64,000 nucleotides of DNA, taken from contig JALMQS010000817.1 of the NCBI GenBank assembly GCA_024734495.1, positions 124,001 through 188,000 of the forward strand, in the 5' to 3' direction. Every line of letters starts with the position of its first letter. The stretch's first letter is position 1. Below, one piece after another: positions 1-9,800 of the stretch. This stretch comes from Forficula auricularia. Its lineage: Eukaryota > Arthropoda > Insecta > Dermaptera > Forficulidae. The notes beneath the pieces are model-generated. The model made no database searches. It saw only the letters and a program-made list of their open reading frames with translations, and was not told the origin of the DNA. A program made the position numbers and the translations under genes.

Positions 1-706
1 AAAACGAAAAATTCTATGATGCGGTTATCGATAAAAAGCAGGGAAGAATAAAATAAAATTAAAAAAAATGAAGGTCTATTTTTTAGACAGCATCCCTTGG
101 TTGAAAAGTCACCGCCCGCCTCTGATATGAATCCACATTATCTTTAAAGTAACTTCCATTGTATTGATCCATTGTTGGTAAAAAATTCTAAAATATCTCT
201 TAGATTAAAAAGTGTACATTCATATTTATATGTGAATTTTAAACATAGTTATTGGGATTGAAATTAAATTTTAATCACAATAAGATGGTACGTTAAAAAA
301 GATTTTACAGGGGTTTGCTTTTGAAATATTTAACGATGATTAAATAAAAATTATTCAAGCTCCTGGACGTTACGCAACTTTTCTACTTGAAAGGACAGGG
401 ATTATCTAAGTTTCAGGGGCTCTGATCGAGAAATCAGTAGATCATCTTGTAGATGCATTTTTACACTTGAAAATAGTTAGTTTCTGCATTTTTGTTAGGC
501 ATACTCTCATTTTTTCATCCATAAATTAAATAAAAATTTATTTAAGTAATAAAAAATAAATTTTACTTTTTTAATTCTCCTAAGGGAACATTTTTTAACA
601 CAAAAAATCTACATTTTTTCCAGCGGAGTTACAATTTTTTTTTTTTTTTTTTTTAGTTCTGTTTTTTTAGTATTTGATAATCCTTACAAATTGTTTTGTC
701 TTGCAG

Positions 707-824
707 TCGATCCATGGCAAATGTGTTTTCTTTCCGGCGAGTGGGCATTTTTAATTTGGCGATTCGTCTACTTCCTCTTCCGATCTTTTTTGCAATCCTC
801 TGGATCTTTTATTATGATATGGAG
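707..824 (+). CDS. ABCG5: ABCG gene, first exon in window (TM1)
   Basis: The acceptor ttgcag precedes 707 and the donor GTAGGT follows 824. The first base completes a codon begun upstream; the exon then reads RSMANVFSFRRVG and so on into the hydrophobic run LPLPIFFAILWIFYYD (TM1), ending in phase 0 after Glu. An ATG at 714 is in frame but is internal, because the reading frame is open back to the acceptor. Confidence 0.8.
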
Positions 825-3800
825 GTAGGTATTTAAGAACAATACAATTTTTGTATAAAAAATAAATAATAATAAGGTTATGTAGCCTCTTCCTCATGTA
901 CTTTAATTAAATACAAAATAAATTGATTTTTTTTGGCCTTAGACATATTTTAAATTTACTTTTTTTAGAATCCTCTCTTTGGCACTTTCGGTCACTATTA
1001 ATTTCATATGGACAATAATTTCGGTGAGTTCTTAAAGGGTACTATACTATACATATCCGAAATTTGGTACATCGATCAGTTTATGCAATACTTTTATTTT
1101 TTTAAATCTTCCCTACCATTTCGGACCTCGTAAATAAATAATCATATCGCTTTTTAAATATACCAATACTCATTCAATAGTAAATTTCAGGCTTACAATT
1201 TTTTTTTATTTTTTTATCGAAACTTGGCTGTTACGAATTATGCCGTTAGGGTAAATTAATTAAATTCTTGACCAGCCAAGTTTCATGAAAATAATTTAAA
1301 TCAAAAATTTAGATATTGAAGGGGACAATAAAAGAGTGTGTCTTCTGCTGGAATTATAAATTTTAATTATTTATAACGAGACTATAGTTTCGAGGGCTTT
1401 GCCCTCTTCATCAGTCTATTACAATTGATTCACAGGGAATTAATTTATGAATAGAATTTATGAAGAGGGCAAAGCCCTCGAAACTATAGTCTCGTTATAA
1501 ATAAATACAATTTATAATTCCAGCAGAAGACACACTCTTTTATTGTCCCCTTCAATATATAAAAATTCTGCTACTCTCGGCACAAAAAGTTTCAATTTAA
1601 TAAAAATTTAGAACAAAAGCAAATCTAGATTGTCAATCAAAATTGAAAGAATGAATTTTAATTGAAAGTACTATTTTCCCAACTTAATTATTCATGTCGA
1701 ATTTTACTAGGCTGCACCCGAGATTTCCCTACTTTTTCGATCTTGGCCTGTTTTTGAGCAGAAGTGTTTTGGATGGGATTAATTTTCATTAGATTTTTTA
1801 AGTTTCGACTTAACCGAATAAACACACATAAATCATGAAAGCTTTTCCCATAGATATTAATTAATTCAACATTTTCAAAAGATGAAATCCTTTGAATAGT
1901 CAAATCAAAATAAATGAATACACTTCGAGTGTCAGAAGTTTCATCAATGCATATAATTGTCAAAGCATAATGCTCTGATCATATTATATAAATAATTTTT
2001 ACAATTAAGGCTGATGTTGCCCTCCACATAATTTTATTATAATATCCTCCCGGTATTTTAAATTCGCATATATTAAAATATAAATGGGGTTTTTAAATCC
2101 AACTCTTCATCCCATTTGGATCAAATTCAATTTGACGCGTTTATTCATTCTCGTAGGGTCTTAAAGGACATCTATGTAAAATTTGAAACGTAAATAATTT
2201 TATTTTTTTGAAATATTCTCTCCTCCTTCATTCCAGGCCCGAAAGTACATTCACATTTCACATCTATTCTTAAATATAAGGTCTTTCCTGATAAATCTCA
2301 GCTTTTTTAGTTTCTTGGATTGAATATTTTATAATTATAAATTTCCATAAAACCGCCCCTAATTTTGAGTCCGAATTCTAGTGAGAACTCTTAATCTCAC
2401 TATAAATAAACTGCAACGGTTCGTTGTTAGAATTTATCCTTAGTCATTTGAAATATGAATATGTTTATTCCCTTATAATGTTATAATTAATAAAATATCA
2501 CTGGCTATTTTAAGTCATTGTTGACTTAAAATCAAAAACAGCCATCGATTTTCATCTAATACATGAAGAATAACTATTCTACAATGCATATTCGACGTTT
2601 CGATTATCATTGCTGAAAACATGGAAGATTCGACTTAAAATCAAAAAGTCTAAATTCTTTTTTGGTCAACAACTCAACCACCAGAGTTAGGATAGGCACA
2701 CACAGTCTATTTTCAGTCGAGCGATAGTTTAGTTGATGGACATAAATGAATTAAGTTTAATGTAGGTGCATACACAACACAGCTGCAGATCAACTCGATT
2801 GTTTAATCAAAAGCGATTGATGAGCACTTATGATAAAAAAAATGGAGCTTAGTTAGTTAATTAGAGTTGGTTATAAATTGATAATGCATCACGATTTCAA
2901 ACCAACCCAACTAAATTGTTGGGTCGACTGAAAATCGACTCTGTGTGCCTAGCCTTACATTAATAATAGCATTGCCGCTGTTATTTAATTTTCTTATTTG
3001 TAAATATACCAAATAATCTTGAAATAATAATGTTGAACATATTAATTCTTCAAAATTATTAATGAATGAATTGGTTCGTGTTTTGTTCTAGGATTTCCAG
3101 CGCACCTATTATACTCGTAAAGGCCTAATCTTGAATGCCCTTGCCGGCTCATATGCCACTGCAATTATCGTCACGGCCATCACTTGTATGTATTGTGTTT
3201 TTATATTCATAATTTAATGTTTATCCTTCAAGAATAAAAGCATATAATTTATATAAACTCAAAAATACTTTAAAACAAATAACAGAAATTACTAAAATCA
3301 TAGTACTTTAATCGGTGTTTTTTTTTAATAAGCGATAAATAATTTGGATTGTGCAAGTAGAAGGACATTCCCCTGAAACTATTTAAGTAGAAATTGATCT
3401 TCATAAGAATACACAAAGTTTAAGCCTCTAATTTTGGAGTCATTTTCAAGTCATTAACAAGTCATTGCAATCGCTAACCCACTTTACTCGGATAACAATA
3501 TTAGCTTCCATGGTGTCATTATGAATTTAAAAACACTTGAAAACGATTCTGGAATTAGAGCTATCAAATAGTGGGGACTTTTTGTTTCCAGACATTTTTG
3601 GAACTTTAAAAATGCAATTTAGAACGTTATTTCTCCAGTATTATGTGAGAATCGATGATTATTTATTATTTTAACTCGATTCCTCCATGTCTTAAGAAAT
3701 GGTTAACACTTAAGAGATAGCTAAATTAAAAATTATTTTTGAATATTGCATTGTCATCGATTACTAAATTGGTAAGTGGTTGAAATTTCGATTACAAGAT

Positions 3801-6800
3801 TTGTCCCATGAGACAAACAAACAGTGTTGATTTAATAAAAGCTTTGTAAAAAGATGAATTATTACATTTTTTCTTAAACTAATATTTGGTTTATTTGAAA
3901 TAACAAAGAGCTAGTAACTTCTTTATGACATATCTCATTTGGAAATATGGTCCCTTGATAACGAGGAAACTCTGACAAATATGTCTGTAGATCTCCAGGC
4001 TACTCTCGGCACAAAAACTTTCAATTTAAAAACTATTATGACAGCTCGGAATTATTAGAAGACAATCATGATTTCTCAAGAAATTTTAAGTCTGCAACCA
4101 TCGGAAAATTGAACTTTTACATTAAGATAACCTTAATCTGCCTAACTAATTTCAAATTAAATCCTTCAGGTTACAAACCTCGCAGCAAATGAAGCCACTA
4201 CTAAACAAATTTAATCACATATAAAAATACAATATCATTAAATATTTCCTTGACTATATATGTATATTGGTACGTGAATTTGTTTTTTGCAGTTCCTCCA
4301 TTCCGTAATCGTTACCGAGAAGAAAACGCGGACGGCTTGTATTCAGGGCCAACATTTCTCTTCAGTTACCTGCTCTTCACACTTCCTTTTAGCATAGTGA
4401 CATGTTTCGGTGCAGGATCAATATTATTTCAGTAAGGAAATTTTCATTTTCGGAATTATAATTTACATTGAATATTATTTAATTTTTAAAATTTTCGTTT
4501 AATCTTTCAAGGTTGTTCCCAAGTGTCAATGATTTTTTTACCGAATGGATGGTTGTATCAAGTTCTATTTTGGCATCATACATGCTAGCAGAGCAACAGA
4601 CTATTGCTTGGCTGCTACTTGTAAAAAATCGACTTTCTGCGTCTGTTTGCAGTCTTACATTATCTATTCTATATCTCTTACTAGGATCAGCTACACTTAG
4701 GTAAGAGAATTAATTTACAATGATATTCTATTACTATACAAACAGAAGGATAATTTACTCTTTTTTCACAAATAATTGAAACCCCCCTCCCCCCCAAAAA
4801 AAACAAAAAAACAAAACAGCAGTTTACAGGTTAACACTGATGGCAACTACTGCTATACACATATTATGTAAATATCCAGTGTTTGACATAACTCAACCAA
4901 CATTTGTATACATTAATTAAAGATTCGATATTATAACGGTTAAATTCTAGATAACCCAGGGAGTATATTCACATATGGGCTAACTGGACTATAGCATGCC
5001 TACTCTACTTGCTCAGCAGAGAGGTCTTTTTCTCTAATAAATAGCAGCACCACCCAGGGGGGGGGGCATGGGGACAAATGTCCTGGAACCCTGGCGGGAG
5101 GTTAATTTTTTTTCTTACTATAATGGTTATCTATGGGCCCCTTAGGAAAAATAAGAAAAAATAGGCTATTGACCTATCAACAAATAAAAATATTTTTAGC
5201 TTTTAATGAAAAATACTCTATTTAATAACATTTTATTCACACACGATAGCAAAATAAGTTTCGTCCTGTATTATAACAGTTTTTAAATTGCAATTACATT
5301 ACTGTAGTTTATTTTAAAGTTATCCAATATAAACATATTATATAATTATATACATGCAAACATTTATCATTTATTCTAACTTATGATATAGAACTTTATA
5401 CAATATAAAACCGACTTCAAAATTATATAAACAAAACAAATAAACATAAAAAAGGAAATAAACAGGTTCATAAACAAAGAAGTAGTTATGGGTGAACATA
5501 CATAACAAAAAAGGTCCAATGCCAATGAAATTTAGTTTTTTACCAATCGGAAACTATACTGAAAACAATGCAAAAAAATAATCAAAATCGGTTCACAATT
5601 GCCGAAGAAATTGAGCAACATAGACACAAAAAAAATTCAATCGAATTGGGAACCTCCTCATTTTTTGAAGTCGGTTAATAAAAGAGGCCCATACTCATGT
5701 TTGCCCAAGGGCCCGAAATTTCTCTGGGCGGCCCTGCTAATTAGAGTAAAAAGTTTTCTTCGTAATACTATCTACTATGTCACAAACACGATTAAATTCA
5801 TTAGCTTTACTTTCAATGGAAATCAGTCTTATTGATGAGAGATATAGATTATTGCGATATAATTGATTCATTCGCTTCACAGCAGTCCCCAAGATAAATT
5901 TTAAAATAACTTAGATAATGAATTCTTTATTATAATTTTAAAATACAAATCTAGCTTTAGTAATAAATGCTTCTTTAAATTAAAATGCAACGTGTATTTA
6001 AATCTGTTGATAATTTATATGTATTTCGTAGTTGTAGGTAGTCCTCAGCATTTAATTAATCATTTCAAGGTTAGAAGAGGCTATCAAGTCCCGCGGCACG
6101 CACACTGACACCAAACACAAGACTCCTCGTGTCGTTCCTTGCCAACCTAATGCTGCTTCTCGAGAATCCCCTGTCCTCGGCAGCCGCCCCCCCCTCCGAG
6201 AGCCTGTGGAGCTTTTCGGAACAACTCTAGTCTCTGAAATGTCAACTGAAGTGGCGCGATTCTCGAACGCTGTTTTGGGTGACAGATAATTCAGCTGCCT
6301 CTTTAAACCCTGGTCGACTCTACCTCCGACACGGCCTCCTGACGTTTTCACACGTCCTCGTGTGATGTAGTACCTTACCGTTCGGTCACTCCTGACCATC
6401 TGAAAACGCCAATGCTTGCCCATCTGTGACACCACCGCAGTCGTATTTACGGCGTCACCATAACGCCGCAAACACAGATACCATGCCACTAGGACACCAC
6501 AGCGTAAACGCATTCATCAATCTGCTTGCCCTGTGACACCACCGTCAGCATTTACGGCGTCACCATAACGCCGAAAACACAGACCACGTGCCACTAGGAC
6601 ACCACAACATCCGCGTACATTCATCAATGCTTGCCCTGTGACACCACCGCAGTCGTATTTACGGCGTCACCACCAACGCCGAAAACACAGACCACGTGCC
6701 ACTAGGACACCACAGCATCCGCGGCTCCATTCCATCAATACTTGCCCTGTGACACCACCGCAGTCGTAAATGGCGTCGCCATAACGCCGCAAACACAGAC

Positions 6801-9800
6801 CACGTGCCAATTAGGACACCACAGCATCCGCGTACATTCATCATATCATACACACAGAGTTTCTAAACCGTCATTTAATTTGACGTTTGCGGGTGTCTAG
6901 GTGGGCTCCATCTATTACATGCATCATGCACTGATATCTACTTTAGCTTCTAAATTGTAGCTTGACTCTACATTACATGCGCCTAGGCCTAAGCTCCATC
7001 TACTTCATGCACAGATGTCTACTTTTCTCCTCTAGCAAACTGGCTGAAAACGCGATCCTCCGCCTCGAAGCAGACATCCAAAGCAGTCAATAACTCTCGA
7101 AAGTCTTAAACTTAAAGATTAGTCAATTCACCTCAGCCAGGCCACTCTTTCAATATGAATAGGAATCCAGTTCGGCTGAGATACGACTGTCAGGCAACAG
7201 ACCCAAAGAGTCGAGTGCAATTCAACCTGATACGTCTTTCTCCAACGTACCACTGCCAAACCTCCACAACAATTAGACAATTAGACAATCACTATTATGA
7301 ACAATTATCAATAATGACCAAACTTTTCTATGTCGCCTTTGACCTGATATTCACATTCATAACCACCTCCCCATCCTTCATCCACCAACAAAAAAAAAAC
7401 AGAGAAAAAAAAAAAAAAAAAAAAAGAGAATTTACTATCAAACTTAATACAAACAAATCCATTAATTTCCCTTTTTCTCTTTTCTCTCTTTTTCCTTTTT
7501 TTTTTTTTTTTCAATATTGGCCAAAGCAAACTCAGGCTTTCCTAAAATTATTTAAATATTATTTAATTTAAGGCAATTGCTTCGCGACAACACCAGCAAA
7601 CAGTCTTGATAAAAAAAACAAAAACACATCCGGGCGACGACTCTCAGCGGAAGGGACACAAAAGCAGTGCGAGCCGACAGCCACGCCAAAAAAATACACC
7701 CACAGAGCGGTCACGAGGCCAAAACTTCCCGCGAAGAAGAACCTCAAAAATAATCTCTTTACTCTACTTTCAAAAGATACCAGGATTTTATTCATTATCA
7801 TGAAGAAAAATCAGATTCAAACAAGTAAAAATTATAAAAATTGCTGTTTTTTAATATTCACTTGCTTATGTAAACAAGGAAAACAAAGGGGCGGAAAAAA
7901 AAATGGAAATTCCTCACCCGATTTCAATTCGCTTGAATCCGAATATGGGCATGGCGATCTTTAAACCACTTCTGATTTCGTAGTTGTAGGTAGTCCTCAG
8001 CATTTAATTAATCATTTCAAGGTTAGAAGAGGCTATCAAGTCCCGCGGCACGCACACTGACACCAAACACAAGACTCCTCGTGTCGTTCCTTGCCAACCT
8101 AATGCTGCTCCTCGAGAATCCCCTGTCCTCGGCAGCCGCCCCCCCCCTCCGAGAGCCTGTGGAGCTTTTCGGAACAACTCTAGTCTCTGAAATGTCAACT
8201 GAAGTGGCGCGATTCTCGAACGCTGTTTTGGGTGACAGATAATTCAGCTGCCTCTTTAAACCCTGGTCGACTCTACCTCCGACATGTATATGATATTATT
8301 AGAAAAAAGGGCCGCCAATTTTAATAGCACAGAGGGGTCTCGAACCTAAATACGTCAGTGATGAAGTAACCTTAGGTATATACTAGATTAATAATAGTTG
8401 GCCAATAATAATAATAATATATTGTTTTTTAAAATGAGACACCTCCTCAACAATTTACTTAAGAACATTTATCTTTAACCAGCTTGTTGAAGATACATAT
8501 TCTAAAAAGTGTAATGGTCTCTACTTATAAGATGATTTCAAACTTTGTAACTTTAACATTTTCATCATAGAATGCATAACTATCAAAACACAAGCAATTC
8601 AAAAAATTCTTGTTTTCCTAAAATACAAGTGCCATCTAACGGTACAGTGTCAATTACTGGGTCTTTTACCTTAAATAATATTTGATTCTTTATAAAATAA
8701 GGCTAAGGAAAAATGTGGTGTGCAATCATTTTTTTTTCTGGGATGTATTTAGGTCCTTCCGGGGTCTCCCCGAATGGCTCGAGTATGCTACGTATGGCTT
8801 CCAGTCAAGATATGCAGCGTTGGTTCTTGGTCAAGCCATGTTCCAAGATAAACTACACTTCGTTGCTCTTCCAGCTGATGCAAGCAGTGTCTGTGCTCCA
8901 GCCCTCTCTCGACCCGGCTGCATCTATGCATCGGGTCATGTGTGGTTAGGGGAACGATTCCATTATGATGGTAACTAAGCCTTACGAATAATTCATATTT
9001 ATATGTACTACTTAATTTTTTAAGCAAAAGTATTTTGCAATTGAAGATAGAAAAGTTGATCACCCACAGCCCTAACTTGGAGTAAAAAAATAATATAATT
9101 AAAAATTTTCAATTCCATAGAAAATAAATTAATACAAGCCAGCGAAAAGAAGCTTTTTATTTTATAAAAATAGTTGTGTGTGCTTAAAAACACGCGGCAG
9201 AAGTGAAACCTTCTATGGCAATCGTAATCGATTCCAAGGGATTAGCAAAAATTAGACCCTATATATATATATAGGTATATATATATATAACAACTTCTAT
9301 GTAAATTATGTCTTTTTTCTCAGCATGTCATATATCTATATATATCGAATAAAAATATGTATATATATATACATATAATTTATTTGTTAGAGATATAGTT
9401 TCGAAGATTTGACCTTCATCATCAGTCTTTTGATTAGAAATATTTTCTTTGTTATTTATCATGGATTAAAATTTTCTATTTGGATATAGATGAATTAGTT
9501 TGTTATTTGGCTAGCTTGCTATAACAACAAAAATAATTTATTTATGTCCGATCGAGTAATCGAATCCATAAGAAATAACAGATAAAATATTAAAAAGACT
9601 GATGAAACTAACTGGTCAAACTATAGAAACTATAGTCTCTAACAAATAAATGATATAATAATATATACAACTTATATTAATTTGGTATATATAGATAAAT
9701 ATAGTATATATACATAAGAATTTTGCTGGCTTGGTGTGTACTGGAAATATTAATTTTTTATTGTTAAAGGATAAATATTGAATTGCTTCTTTCCAGTAAT

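Larger units (their letters stand above)
1313..1558. mobile_element. foldback element with hammerhead-like motif in both arms
   Basis: Two nearly perfect inverted arms (about 1313-1414 and 1457-1558) begin ATATTGAAGGGGACAATA and end with its complement. The arms contain the motif described at 1366-1425. The element sits in an ABCG intron and has no coding capacity. Confidence 0.75.
6025..8284 (-). mobile_element. gene-less LTR retrotransposon (TRIM/LARD-like), young insertion
   Basis: Two directly repeated ends of 307 and 308 bases (6025-6331, 7977-8284) differ by one substitution and one C in a C-run. Flanks carry a 5-bp target duplication TGTAT (6020-6024 and 8285-8289). Read on the - strand each terminal repeat starts TGTCGGAGG, the canonical TG, so I place it on that strand; the other end lacks a clean CA. 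The 1.65-kb interior holds a tandem array and purine-rich runs but no gag, protease, integrase or reverse transcriptase. It must have been mobilised by an autonomous relative. It lies in the ABCG intron between exons at 4700 and 8753. Confidence 0.8.
9372..9660. mobile_element. inverted-repeat element with hammerhead-like motifs in both arms
   Basis: The left end (tttatttgttagagatatag) and right end (tatagtctctaacaaataaa) are inverted copies. A motif described in the next two entries sits in each arm. The interior AT-rich stretch has a related copy at 45245-45400, which keeps gaatccatgagaaataacag. Confidence 0.6.

Noticed and set aside
967..1023. Shorter exon using acceptor ttttttag at 968
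   Set aside because: In the phase left by the upstream exon it runs into TAA after ten codons.
6052..6513. 153-codon - strand open frame
   Set aside because: It spans the junction of an LTR and the GC-rich tandem array; part of it recurs in the other LTR (8004-8198). The frame is a by-product of repeat composition.
7155..7571. 138-codon + strand open frame inside the LTR element
   Set aside because: The second half is poly-Lys/Phe from A and T runs, and no gag or pol motif is present.
8713..8949. 78-codon + strand frame over ABCG exon 5
   Set aside because: It is a shadow of the real exon, which uses a different frame with correct splice phases and membrane-protein sequence.
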